DNA from: Frigoriflavimonas asaccharolytica
GTDB lineage: Bacteria > Bacteroidota > Bacteroidia > Flavobacteriales > Weeksellaceae
Assembly: GCF_013294015.1 (NCBI RefSeq)
Contig: NZ_JABSNO010000023.1
Coordinates: 1 to 57,525, forward strand
Reading direction: 5' to 3'
Length of the DNA: 57,525 nucleotides
This document shows, piece after piece, positions 1 to 8,850 of the stretch. Position numbers and translations under genes: made by a program. The first letter of the stretch is position 1. Each line of letters starts with the position of its first letter. The notes beneath the pieces were generated by a model. That model worked only from the letters and a program-made list of their open reading frames with translations. It was not told where the DNA came from and did no database searches.

Positions 1-119
1 TCTGAAGCTACACGCCCTGAAACGTCTGTACTTCTAGAAACGCTGTAGTTTAATTTTAATACTTTTTGTTCTGATCCTCCATTGAATTTCAAAACACCTC
101 TTGAATTGTTAGCTGCCAT
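1..119 (-). CDS. tssD: Type VI secretion tube protein TssD (Hcp-like), 5' end only
   Basis: The reverse strand reads from an ATG at 119 off the left edge of the window. It encodes about 39 residues that start MAANNSRGVLKF and continue through LNYSVSRSTDVSGRVAS. The pattern 'LxYSxxRxxDxxGRxxS' near the N-terminus is characteristic of the Bacteroidota TssD family, the Hcp-like ring protein that stacks into the inner tube of the subtype iii type VI secretion system. TssD has no signal peptide and is loaded in the cytoplasm. The gene is cut by the window edge, so length and neighbours are unknown. It could be an orphan hcp or part of a full T6SS locus to the left. The assignment rests on a short stretch only. 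Confidence 0.7.
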   Translation of the reverse strand, partial: MAANNSRGVLKFNGGSEQKVLKLNYSVSRSTDVSGRVAS

Positions 120-164
120 AATTTCTAAGTTTTAAATTAATTATTTATTTAAATTATTATACTT

Positions 165-172
165 CAAAGATA
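165..172 (-). promoter_or_regulatory. Putative -7 promoter element for tssD
   Basis: The reverse strand reads TATCTTTG, an exact match to the Bacteroidota -7 consensus TAnnTTTG. It lies 46 bp upstream of the tssD start codon. No convincing -33 TTTG box is visible at the usual distance, so expression may depend on a factor bound at the palindrome just upstream. Confidence 0.5.
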
Positions 173-191
173 AAACCTCTTTTTGAAATTC

Positions 192-213
192 TTTGTAGTA
201 GTTCTACTACAAA
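192..213. promoter_or_regulatory. Perfect 22-bp palindrome upstream of tssD, candidate operator
   Basis: The arms TTTGTAGTAG and CTACTACAAA are perfect inverted repeats around a 2-bp centre. The site is centred about 34 bp upstream of the proposed tssD -7 element, where a dimeric activator or repressor would contact the promoter. Its function is inferred from symmetry and position only. Confidence 0.45.
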
Positions 214-493
214 AATTGAGAATTTTCGAATAATTTAAGCAAAAAAGTTTTACAATATAAATAAAATTTACATAAGTAATTATTTATCAATACTTTAAAT
301 AATGTCGTGATTTGCGCAATTTGGGATATAGGTGAAACTATTTTTAGAATGCCATTGGACAAAAGAAAATTATAGCGTTATAAAAAGCTGAAAATTGGAT
401 AAGCTATCTAAATAAATTTAGTTCTTGTTTCAAAAATTAGGGACTAAATCGAGGATGGTTTATTGGGATCTAAATCTACGTAAAGTACTGGTT

Positions 494-1987
494 TTAAATA
501 AAAAATTCCCGCATTTCCTTTTTTAATGCCTCATAAATCACCACCATTCCATACGTATCTCTCTCGCAATATTTTAAAAGATTCTCTCTTAATTCTGGCG
601 TATTTTGGTAATCGTTTAAAATACTTTCATAAAATAATGTACTTGCACTTCCACCATCGCTAATTTCTAAATCATCATAAGAAAATTCTGGGGCAATTGC
701 AGGAAGTACAGATTTTATGGAAGCCGAATTTCCCATCGCAGGCAAATAATACCATCTTTTATTAAAAACAACCAATAAATCTACAATTCTATCTATTAAA
801 CCAAAAAGAAAAGCAGCATCTTCGGGGAAATCTTTTGCCAATTCTTTCAATCTCCCCACTTCAAAACTTTGATTGTAGGTTACGATACTTCCCTCATCCA
901 AAAAATCCAACTTCATTTGATCAATCATTTTCTTTCTCGGATCTATTGTTGAATTTTGAAAATCTTTCGGATCTGCAAGAAATTCTTTGTGAGAAATCGC
1001 TTTTTCACCCTCTAAAATATGCAGAGAATATTGAAAAGGCACTTGTTGATACGGTCTGGTTCCATCTAAAACTGGAATTGCAGAAAAAATAGTTTCAAAA
1101 TCGAAAAAATGTAGCGGTTCTTCCCAAGTATTTAAGAACTCTCGAATTGCTGGAAAATCCTTGTAGAATTCATTATTTTTAATTCCATTTACCTGCAATT
1201 GCTGTGCAACTGTTAGCGGAAAATCTACGGGAATATCTGCCAATTTCAAAATTCCATCATCATACAATTGCCAAGATTTATTTCCGGCTCTCGTCAAACC
1301 AAAAACAGAATTTTCAGGAACGTGTTTCCAACAATGGTGGGCAAATTCGCACACAAAAGGATTGCTGCAATGCGCACCAATTTCTACCACAGGTTCTTGT
1401 TTTGAATTAAGGACTTGCAGCAAATTTTCAAAATTTAATTCAACCCAATTTTGCATTTCAATTACCTGTTCTGTAATGTTTGCAAGGTGGAAAAATTCTG
1501 AAGAAATTTCGCCTTTTTTTACATATTGATTGTTGATATGCATCAAAAAAAATTGATCTGGAACACATCCAACTTTGGACATCACATAATATTGAAAAGC
1601 CGCATCTGTATAATGATAATCTTTCACGGACGTACTGCTTTTCACTTCAATCGCCCAAATTTCATCATCTTTTCGGTGCAAAATATCGAGCATTACCAAA
1701 GTATTTTCTGTGGCAAAAGTTGCTTCGTAAATTGTTTTCTTTTTTTCTGCAATCCATTTTTTCGTTTGCTCAATTGAAGTTGAAAAATCTGAAAAATCTG
1801 TTGGTGTTGCATCTTCTCCATTCGGGAAACAATTTTGTGCTAAAGATCCAATCGTATGTCCTAAATCAAAAATTTGTTGCGTTGAAGCACTTACAGGAAG
1901 TTTCAAATCTTTTCTAAAATATTCAAAATAGATTTTCTTGGAACACTGAACTCCTGAAACAAAACGAGATTTAGAAATACTTTTCAT
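494..1987 (-). CDS. DUF2779 protein: Cas4-like Fe-S nuclease fused to DEDD-type exonuclease domain
   Basis: This 497-residue protein has two recognisable halves. The N-terminal half resembles Cas4/RecB-type PD-(D/E)XK nucleases: D101 is followed by E114-V-K116 (MLDIL...IWAIEVK). C15 together with C207, C213 and C219 gives the one-plus-three cysteine spacing that holds an Fe-S cluster in Cas4 and AddB. The C-terminal half looks like an RNase H-fold exonuclease, with D296-F-E298, aspartates around 399-403, and Y473-C-E-R-D477. This arrangement fits the DUF2779 family, whose cellular role is not established. A DNA end-processing enzyme is the natural inference. It lies 4 bp after the WYL gene stop, so the two are probably co-transcribed, which fits a regulated defence or repair pair. 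Confidence 0.75.
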   Translation of the reverse strand: MKSISKSRFVSGVQCSKKIYFEYFRKDLKLPVSASTQQIFDLGHTIGSLAQNCFPNGEDATPTDFSDFSTSIEQTKKWIAEKKKTIYEATFATENTLVMLDILHRKDDEIWAIEVKSSTSVKDYHYTDAAFQYYVMSKVGCVPDQFFLMHINNQYVKKGEISSEFFHLANITEQVIEMQNWVELNFENLLQVLNSKQEPVVEIGAHCSNPFVCEFAHHCWKHVPENSVFGLTRAGNKSWQLYDDGILKLADIPVDFPLTVAQQLQVNGIKNNEFYKDFPAIREFLNTWEEPLHFFDFETIFSAIPVLDGTRPYQQVPFQYSLHILEGEKAISHKEFLADPKDFQNSTIDPRKKMIDQMKLDFLDEGSIVTYNQSFEVGRLKELAKDFPEDAAFLFGLIDRIVDLLVVFNKRWYYLPAMGNSASIKSVLPAIAPEFSYDDLEISDGGSASTLFYESILNDYQNTPELRENLLKYCERDTYGMVVIYEALKKEMREFFI

Positions 1988-1991
1988 TAAT

Positions 1992-2915
1992 TTAATTTTT
2001 ATAATTTTTTAGCATATTTTTCACTTCATTGTTCAAATGCTCTCTCAAACTTTTTGGCGAAATGACCTTCACTCTTTCTCCGTGCGAAAGCAGCTCCCGT
2101 TCAAAATCATAGGTTGGAAAAATGGTCAACTGGATGCGAAATTCTTGCTCATTATCTATCAAAATTATTTGAGAATGATGCATAGGAAGGGTTTTTATGT
2201 ATTGCCCTTGTTCTGCATCAAAAGACAAAACGATTTCTTCTATTTGTTCATTATCACCATAAATAATCCCAAAAGAGTGTTTGAAATAGTTTTCAATATC
2301 AATTTTTTCAGGTGTAAAAGTAGAATTAGAAATTTCTAAATCTGAAATTCGATCCAAACCAAAAGTCTTGAGGAAAAAATCTTTGCCATCTTTTTCATTT
2401 GCCAACAAATACCAACGATTTCTAAATTCTTTCAACGCATAAGGTTCCATGGTTTTTTTGTGAGAAACGCCTTCCCAAAATTTGGTATAATTTAAACTAA
2501 TGATTTTTTGATGGGTAATCGCGTGAACCAAACCGTTTAACCAATGTAAACCACGAGATTTTCTTTGTTCAAAAAACATCACATTTTTCTTACCTTTCAC
2601 TTCTCTGTATGCTTCTACCAAAAGCAAATTATCAAAAACATCTTCGTGGTATTCATCGATTTCATCATATTCAATCGCATAAGTATTGCTGGAACGACGG
2701 TAAATAATATCTATCCCAAAAACCATTTTTATGGCTTCTTTATCTCGAAGAAAAGTGCGTTTGGTAAATTTTAAATCGTCTGGCTTTATACTTTTTTCCT
2801 CGTATTTCCGTTCGAGATAATCATTGATTTCTTCATAAGAAGCACCTTTATCTTTTCTTCTTCTCAAAAATTCTTCTATAAATTTCAAGCGAAGCATTTG
2901 TTCTTTTTTTGCCAT
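1992..2915 (-). CDS. WYL-domain transcriptional regulator
   Basis: This 307-residue protein has an N-terminal winged-helix-like segment (about residues 5-65, with 'RRRKDKGASYEEINDYLE'). A WYL domain follows, recognisable at 'MEPYALKEFRNRWYLLANEKD' (about 155-175), and then a C-terminal domain with mixed beta and helical segments. WYL proteins sense nucleic acids or nucleotides through this domain and commonly regulate defence and DNA-damage genes. It precedes the DUF2779 nuclease by 4 bp in the same direction, so it probably controls its own small operon and perhaps neighbours. The family is clear; the target genes are inferred from context. Confidence 0.85.
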   Translation of the reverse strand: MAKKEQMLRLKFIEEFLRRRKDKGASYEEINDYLERKYEEKSIKPDDLKFTKRTFLRDKEAIKMVFGIDIIYRRSSNTYAIEYDEIDEYHEDVFDNLLLVEAYREVKGKKNVMFFEQRKSRGLHWLNGLVHAITHQKIISLNYTKFWEGVSHKKTMEPYALKEFRNRWYLLANEKDGKDFFLKTFGLDRISDLEISNSTFTPEKIDIENYFKHSFGIIYGDNEQIEEIVLSFDAEQGQYIKTLPMHHSQIILIDNEQEFRIQLTIFPTYDFERELLSHGERVKVISPKSLREHLNNEVKNMLKNYKN

Positions 2916-2993
2916 TTGGATTATTTTATCAGGTAAAGATAATAAACATAAACGACAATATACGGCGTTTAAATAAGAGAGATTTTAGATTGT

Positions 2994-3443
2994 TTAACGA
3001 GGAAGTTTCGGTCTAAACAGTGGAATAGTTCCAAAACTTTCTGGATCAAAAATTAAATTAACACCTTCACTTTCCAGAATTTTAATACTCATTAAAATAT
3101 CGTCCTTGCAATTTTCATCCTTATAATCAATATCGGGATCATTAAAATGGATTTTTACCATTTGGAAAATATCATCGTGTTGCAAAGCGATTTTATAAAC
3201 GTAATACGATTTAACATCAAAACTTAAAAAATCCTGGAAATCTTCATCTTCATTTTTAATGAGTTTATTATATTTTTCTGGAAATCCTTCTGTTGAATAT
3301 TTATTTTTCAAACCGAAATGAAAAATGATGTTAATGATTTGAGAATCATAAAATTCAAGTTCTTTCGTATCATCTAATGAATCCGTATGTTGAATTTTAA
3401 GTATATTTTGTTTTAGTTGAGCTATTAAATCAATGGTTTCCAT
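2994..3443 (-). CDS. Hypothetical protein, 149 aa
   Basis: An acidic, probably helical and soluble protein beginning METIDLIAQLKQNILK. No signal peptide, membrane segment or known catalytic motif is visible. The C-terminus ends in a short basic tail (RPKLPR). It stands alone, 78 bp upstream of the WYL gene, with a 221-bp gap on its other side. I do not recognise the family. Its size and position in an accessory region would suit an immunity or small antitoxin-like protein, but nothing in the sequence proves this. Confidence 0.55.
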   Translation of the reverse strand: METIDLIAQLKQNILKIQHTDSLDDTKELEFYDSQIINIIFHFGLKNKYSTEGFPEKYNKLIKNEDEDFQDFLSFDVKSYYVYKIALQHDDIFQMVKIHFNDPDIDYKDENCKDDILMSIKILESEGVNLIFDPESFGTIPLFRPKLPR

Positions 3444-3664
3444 GTTGATAATTTAGTTCAGTTTTCTGTTTAATTTAGATATATTTTGCTGATTATAATT
3501 TCATTTTAGATAGGACATCCATTTTATTTTAAACAATAATGTGAATGCAATCACACTTTAATTATTTTCTTTAAAATATCCCACTGGAGTAATTATAAGC
3601 AAATATAATTCACAACTACGCCAAAATAGGCCGCAGTCAAAAAAAAAAGTTTGTTAAAGATTTT

Positions 3665-4372
3665 TTAGAAAATTTCAGAAGGTAAATCAGTAATTATTTC
3701 CGAATGATTTTCCATTAAAAATGGACGCCAACTTTCTGGCGAAAAATATGCAGAAGAATGTTTGATGAAAGAAATATTCGTTTTCAAACCATCGATTATT
3801 ACGGAAGTTGTAGCAGGTTTTGCAGAATTTATTTTGTCTTGGTAGATCCTTTCTGTTCTTTGGATGTTAAGCGCATCCATCATTCTTTCAAAACTTGTGG
3901 CGGCAGTCACGCCGATGAAAATGCAATCTGTAGGTTTTAGAATTTTGATTACATCTGCAAAAACTTTCCAACCTTCATCAAAATCTGCAATTGTAGGTTG
4001 CTCATATTTATTTCCATCGAAACTGCTATAATCCATGGTGCGTTGTACAAAGTTGTAGAAAGCAATTTCTTGCCATAATTTTTCTTTATTAATGGTAGAA
4101 TTCCCAAACACCGCTTTCAAAAAATTGTCTAAAGCCAAATGTTTGTAATGATTTTCTATTTGAGTTTGTTGTACCGCATTTCTGGTAAAATTTGGATTAT
4201 TCACCAAAGCCAAATCGTTCTCGTATTGCTCTTTTGTTTCGCCTTGTGCATATTGGGATTCTGCGATGATTAAAAGTTTTTCATCATTTTCGAAATAGTC
4301 TTTTCCAATCCATGGAAGCCATTTTAGATTTGGATATTTTTTAAAAATAGGGTCTTTTTGAGTGTTGATCAT
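3665..4372 (-). CDS. Hypothetical protein, possibly uracil-DNA-glycosylase-like fold
   Basis: A 235-residue soluble protein. It carries 'WLPWIGKDYFENDEKLLIIAESQYAQG' near the N-terminus, 'LWQEIAFYNFVQRTM' in the middle, 'ILKPTDCIFIGVTAATSF' later, and 'ISFIKHSSAYFSPESW' near the end. The order (a substrate-pocket strand, an aromatic-rich helix, a 'KPxxIIFIG' strand, then an H-S motif) is reminiscent of the uracil-DNA glycosylase superfamily, but the catalytic Asp/Asn motif is not clearly present. It may be a diverged, non-glycosylase member. It starts 30 bp downstream of the dynamin operon stop on the same strand, so it could be read through from that operon. Confidence 0.55.
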   Translation of the reverse strand: MINTQKDPIFKKYPNLKWLPWIGKDYFENDEKLLIIAESQYAQGETKEQYENDLALVNNPNFTRNAVQQTQIENHYKHLALDNFLKAVFGNSTINKEKLWQEIAFYNFVQRTMDYSSFDGNKYEQPTIADFDEGWKVFADVIKILKPTDCIFIGVTAATSFERMMDALNIQRTERIYQDKINSAKPATTSVIIDGLKTNISFIKHSSAYFSPESWRPFLMENHSEIITDLPSEIF

Positions 4373-4402
4373 TTATTTAAATTTGAAAATAGTTATTTAA
4401 GG

Positions 4403-6439
4403 TTACAAACCCAATTCTAACTTCAACTCATTCATATCCTTTATCTGCGATTTTATTTCTGATTCTTGTTGAAGTATAATCGCTTGTTTTTCTTTTGAAT
4501 CATTTAGTTTTGAGGCTTTTGTTTCTATGTTTTCATTTACTTCTTCTAAAACAATAATAAGATTTGATAAAATATGACTAAAAGCTTTATTATCAAAATT
4601 TCTGCAATATTCATCTTTTAATTTATTGAACTGACTTTCAACTTCAATTAAATTATTTTCTATAGATTCAAATGCTATATTGACCTCTTCTTTTAAATTC
4701 ATTTTCCATTGAAACTTATCTATTATTTCCTTTGGAATATTTAAAGGGAAAAATATACCACCATCGAAAAAGTCTCGCGAATTTTGCCTTATAGGAGATG
4801 CTCCCATTTCATAGTCAAAATTAATGCGAATTTTTTTAATCGTTAAGATAAATGATTTAATAATATCATCTGCGTCATCAACGTGTTCATTCAATAAGAA
4901 TACAACCTCATTAGATAATTCCTCACTTTTTTTACGAACAAGTTTCAAAATATTTTCTTTACCATCTTCTATAAAATAATCTATTTTCTTGATTGCTTCT
5001 TTAATTGAATCATTGGTCTCGTCAGCAATTTTGTTTTTTTGAAAAACACTTTCTGTTTCGATGTTATTTTTAATCTTCTTCTTTGATCCAACAATAGAAT
5101 CATCTATTCGCCTTTTTATTGCTACAATTTTCTCCTCAATTTGATCAAACAGATCTGTATTAAAGTTATCAATTTCTCTCTCAATATTGCGATTAGCTTT
5201 TTTTAATTGCTTTGCTTTATCAATGATATTTTGGTCAGGTTTTTCTAAAGTTGTGACCAATTCGTTAATTTTGTTGAGTTCTATTTCTATGTCTGTCTTT
5301 TTGGAATCACCTCGCTGCATAATAGTAGAAGTTGGTTTTTTAACTAAAATGCTCATTTTTTCATGCTCAATTACTGATTCTATAGCATTATCTAAATCAG
5401 CGACCAGACTTTTTTCGAGCATTTCTGCTTGTGTAGAAATCTCGAATATATCTGTAAATCTTTTCCAATTGAATGTATGAAGTTCATTATTCTGGATTTC
5501 AGCCATAGGTACTTTTGATAATAGTGCCATGCTTGCAGACATAGGTATGGGTTCTATATCACTTAGTAATTCATTCATAGAAGTATCATTAGATTCAATT
5601 AGTGCCTTAGAAATTTCTTCTTTTACATTATTTATTATTTCAGAAATTGTATCACCATTCTGATAACTCATGTCGTATTTATTGATGGCAATTATAATTT
5701 TGCCCATCCCAACTTTCTTTATTCTTTTAAAGATAATTTCCCTATCTGTTGCATCAAAAGCTCTTCCGGCGTATAACAGCAATACGGCAACATCAGCATT
5801 TTTCAAAAAATCCTGTGTTCTCTCTTCACGAGAAACTACTGGATCATTAAAACCGGGCGTATCTACAATTTTAACATTTTTCAACCATTCCTTAGGCGAG
5901 TATATTGTAACAGATTTCGTTATCGAAACAAATTTTCCATCTGCACTAACGTAATCTTTTAAATTTTCAAGACTATCTTCTGGTGTAGAACCAAGAAGAG
6001 ATGGCATGAGCGAATTTATAGATTGAGATTTAGCAACCAGCTCTTTGGCTGCCTTTATTTTGGATTCTAAAGATTTATCACCTATAACTTCGGCAAGTTC
6101 TATGGAAGCCTGTAACTGTATCTCTTTCCATTCATCAACAGTGTAAAACTCAACTTCAATCATTTCCTTTTCGCCATAGGTAATTACAGAAAGGGCTGCT
6201 GTCATGGGCGTTGAAGCAGCAGGCAAAATTTCTTTCCCAAATATGAACGAGTTAAGAAATGTAGATTTGCCACATTTCATTTGCCCAATAACTCCAATTG
6301 TTAAAATATCATTATCTATTTTTTCAACTATTGAATTATAGTCATTGTCGCTCAGCCAATTTTTATTTAATGCAGCACTTGCAAATTCTTTCATTTTTGC
6401 GCGTTTCTCCTGCAATTGCTGTAGTAAGTGTTGATCCAT
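4403..6439 (-). CDS. Dynamin-like GTPase, LeoA-like type
   Basis: This 678-residue protein has a dynamin-family G domain at its N-terminus: P-loop GQMKCGKS (residues 52-59), a conserved switch-I threonine region 'PAASTPMTAA', G3 DTPG (193-196) and G4 NKYD (253-256). After about residue 370 it is almost entirely predicted helix and coiled coil, the stalk expected for self-assembly and membrane remodelling. No signal peptide or transmembrane helix is present, so membrane contact would be peripheral. It is the last gene of the four-gene operon, 4 bp after the preceding GTPase. Bacterial dynamins work in membrane surveillance, toxin-vesicle release and phage defence; which of these applies here is inference. 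Confidence 0.85.
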   Translation of the reverse strand: MDQHLLQQLQEKRAKMKEFASAALNKNWLSDNDYNSIVEKIDNDILTIGVIGQMKCGKSTFLNSFIFGKEILPAASTPMTAALSVITYGEKEMIEVEFYTVDEWKEIQLQASIELAEVIGDKSLESKIKAAKELVAKSQSINSLMPSLLGSTPEDSLENLKDYVSADGKFVSITKSVTIYSPKEWLKNVKIVDTPGFNDPVVSREERTQDFLKNADVAVLLLYAGRAFDATDREIIFKRIKKVGMGKIIIAINKYDMSYQNGDTISEIINNVKEEISKALIESNDTSMNELLSDIEPIPMSASMALLSKVPMAEIQNNELHTFNWKRFTDIFEISTQAEMLEKSLVADLDNAIESVIEHEKMSILVKKPTSTIMQRGDSKKTDIEIELNKINELVTTLEKPDQNIIDKAKQLKKANRNIEREIDNFNTDLFDQIEEKIVAIKRRIDDSIVGSKKKIKNNIETESVFQKNKIADETNDSIKEAIKKIDYFIEDGKENILKLVRKKSEELSNEVVFLLNEHVDDADDIIKSFILTIKKIRINFDYEMGASPIRQNSRDFFDGGIFFPLNIPKEIIDKFQWKMNLKEEVNIAFESIENNLIEVESQFNKLKDEYCRNFDNKAFSHILSNLIIVLEEVNENIETKASKLNDSKEKQAIILQQESEIKSQIKDMNELKLELGL

Positions 6440-6443
6440 AATT

Positions 6444-8357
6444 TTATTTTAATCTTGAATGATATTTTGGGTCCCAATCCTCAACTAATGTATTTAGTTC
6501 TCCCTTTAGTTTCCGTAACTCTTTCCTCTGATTTAACTCTGCATTAAATTTTGAAACAGAACGTTCAATTTCTTCAATAAGTTCTCTATCTTTAATTTCA
6601 GTATGTAATTCACTTATTTTTTTTCCAGATTCATTTAAGGTTTTTATTTCATCTTCAAGCTCATTTCTTTCATCTTCGGTCATTTTATAATAATCTTTGC
6701 CAAGCCATTTATTTTCTTTCTTACCTTTTTCTAATATTTTTTCACTACTGTACTTAATACTTTTAAAATACATATCAATTTGATCTTCTACAATGGATAG
6801 TTCGTTTTTAAATAGCTTATTTTTTTTCTTTTCTATCACAGATTGATTAGTGGCTTCAAGAATCTCTTCATCTAGTTTTCTGTATATCAAATCTAATTCA
6901 TCTATTTTTGAAATATTAGGAATTTCACCTATTTTTTTAAATAAATTTTTAATGTATTCCTTCTGCTCATTTATGGTGCCATTCTGAGAAAACAGAAGAC
7001 AGTTTTTAATAGCAATAGAATTCTTTTCAAGAGTTTGCCGTATTTGTTTTTCTATATCAGCCAGTTCAGCTGAAGATTTTGTATCAGCTTTATTGATAAT
7101 AATATATATAGGTATTTCCGTTAAATATTTTTTTATTGCCTCAATAGAAGTTTCGTTTATATCTCCTAAATTCGCATCAAACACCCAGAATAAAGCGTCA
7201 GATTCCCTAATCACGTCAGCAGTTCTTTGGGTATCTTCCACATCAGTTGAATTGAAACCAGGAGTATCTAGTATTGAAATATCTTTTAGATTTTCGTTCT
7301 TGTAAGAAATAACGAAATATTGAATTAATGATGACAAACTTATCTGAGAAAATAAATCTTTTTTCACATTTTCGAAAACTTCCTGATTAATGTTTTTCAA
7401 AACACCATTGTTATCAGTAAACTGACAAAAAAGATTCTCATCGTACGAGATATAAGTTGGAATGGCTGTAGTAGCTTTTGAACTAACTGGTAAGTTAAGG
7501 CTATCATGATTGTCATGAGTTAAAATCTTGTTGATTATAGAGGTTTTGCCTGCGGAAAATTCTCCTACAAAAGCGATAACTTTTTTACTTTGCAACCACG
7601 ATTTTCTCTGTAAATTCGCCCAGGTCCAAATTAATTCGTTGTATTTGCTCTGCTCGCCTTCTTCAAACTCATTAAAGGATTGTAGTTTAGGAAGTAACTG
7701 TTTTTCAACAAAATTTTCGATATTTTCTACTGATTTGTAAAACTTTAACTTGTGTTGATTATCGTGCTCTTTAGCGTTTAAAAAGCTGTTTGCATTTTCA
7801 ATATTTATTAAAGCTTTGTTTAAAGCCTTGTTTAGTTCAATTGAGTTCTCGTCAAGACTTGCAATTGTTTCTTCATGTTGAGAGTTTAAATCTTTGATTT
7901 TTGTCTCAAAATCATCTTTTTCTTGCTCAAATTCCGTAATTTTTGAGTTTAATTCTTTTCTCTTTCTACTGCTTTTATTTTCGCTGTTTTCTAAATCTGA
8001 TTGTAACTCTTCGTACTCTTGCTTTAAAAGTGCTAGTTGATTAGTTAAAGATAAAATCTCGTCAGTAGCAGGTAATTTACTTTCCTCAGTTAAAAAATCA
8101 TTATTTGCTGGGTTGACATTCTTTTCCTTTTCAATTGGAATACTAATCACGTTTTCAAATTTGTTGTCTTTATCATTTAGTTGGTTCTTTAATTCATGAA
8201 TTTGCGTATTAAGAAGAATTATTTGATTTTTGTTTTCCTGCTTTGAATCTTGGTTTTGTTCAGTTTTTTCTTTGTTTTTTTGCAGGTATATAACTATAAT
8301 TCCTATTACCGCAATTATTGTTGTTATAACGAAAAACCATGTTGCTGTTTCCATCAA
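6444..8357 (-). CDS. Membrane-anchored dynamin-like GTPase with long N-terminal coiled coil
   Basis: The 637-residue product begins with a transmembrane helix (about residues 7-25), followed by lysine and a coiled coil (about 30-190). The dynamin-type G domain comes after: P-loop GEFSAGKT (265-272), DTPGF (364-368) and NKAD (422-425). The C-terminus (about 475-637) is again coiled coil. The architecture is unusual because the GTPase is tethered to the membrane by an N-terminal stalk rather than a C-terminal paddle. It sits 4 bp before the third GTPase and 2 bp after a short membrane coiled-coil gene, suggesting hetero-assembly. Family assignment is firm; the partner proteins are inferred from operon order. 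Confidence 0.85.
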   Translation of the reverse strand: MMETATWFFVITTIIAVIGIIVIYLQKNKEKTEQNQDSKQENKNQIILLNTQIHELKNQLNDKDNKFENVISIPIEKEKNVNPANNDFLTEESKLPATDEILSLTNQLALLKQEYEELQSDLENSENKSSRKRKELNSKITEFEQEKDDFETKIKDLNSQHEETIASLDENSIELNKALNKALINIENANSFLNAKEHDNQHKLKFYKSVENIENFVEKQLLPKLQSFNEFEEGEQSKYNELIWTWANLQRKSWLQSKKVIAFVGEFSAGKTSIINKILTHDNHDSLNLPVSSKATTAIPTYISYDENLFCQFTDNNGVLKNINQEVFENVKKDLFSQISLSSLIQYFVISYKNENLKDISILDTPGFNSTDVEDTQRTADVIRESDALFWVFDANLGDINETSIEAIKKYLTEIPIYIIINKADTKSSAELADIEKQIRQTLEKNSIAIKNCLLFSQNGTINEQKEYIKNLFKKIGEIPNISKIDELDLIYRKLDEEILEATNQSVIEKKKNKLFKNELSIVEDQIDMYFKSIKYSSEKILEKGKKENKWLGKDYYKMTEDERNELEDEIKTLNESGKKISELHTEIKDRELIEEIERSVSKFNAELNQRKELRKLKGELNTLVEDWDPKYHSRLK

Positions 8358-8359
8358 TC

Positions 8360-8839
8360 TTATTTTTTCAATTGTTGAAGTTCTGCCTTTAACTCATTGA
8401 TCGTGCTTTCTAGAATTGGATAATTTTTTTTATATCCCACCAAGTCAAATTTTAAATTATCATTTTCTGATTGAATACTCAAGGCTTTTTTCTTCAAATC
8501 TTCAAATTCCTCTTGAAGATCGATATATCTCTCTTCGTTATTCCTAAGTCCATCGCGTTGATGCTTGAAATCAACACTTTTTTCCTTTAGTTGCATTTCA
8601 AGTTTTGTAGCATTGGTAGTAATTCGTTTGTTTTCATTTTGTAAATCTTCAATTTGTTGATTTATATTTTTATTTTGTGAATTTCCACCGATAAATTTTT
8701 TATATAAAATTATACCTATGGCAGCTCCTATAACTGCCCCAATTAAAATATTACCAATGCTAAAATTTGAGCTAGGTGCTGGTTGAGCTTGTATAGGATC
8801 TATTTCTGCTATAGCAGTTAATACAGTTAAAATATTCAT
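8360..8839 (-). CDS. Small membrane protein with coiled coil, dynamin-operon partner
   Basis: This 159-residue protein has a short polar N-terminus and a glycine-rich transmembrane helix (about residues 29-48, 'NILIGAVIGAAIGIILYKKF'). A continuous coiled coil runs from about 55 to the end. There is no catalytic domain. Its layout copies the N-terminal part of the downstream membrane-anchored GTPase (membrane helix, then coiled coil). It may therefore pair with that protein as a scaffold or spacer between the first and second GTPases. It is separated from its neighbours by 11 and 2 bp, well inside the operon. No named family is recognised. Confidence 0.7.
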   Translation of the reverse strand: MNILTVLTAIAEIDPIQAQPAPSSNFSIGNILIGAVIGAAIGIILYKKFIGGNSQNKNINQQIEDLQNENKRITTNATKLEMQLKEKSVDFKHQRDGLRNNEERYIDLQEEFEDLKKKALSIQSENDNLKFDLVGYKKNYPILESTINELKAELQQLKK

Positions 8840-8850
8840 TTTTTTAATTT

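Larger units (their letters stand above)
120..493. other. Intergenic region between tssD and the DUF2779 gene
   Basis: This 374-bp stretch has no credible gene. Its left part holds the tssD promoter and a perfect palindrome, listed separately. The right part lies downstream of the DUF2779 stop codon. It shows only a weak inverted repeat (ATTTAGT near 415, ACTAAAT near 443) and no clear terminator. Confidence 0.6.
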
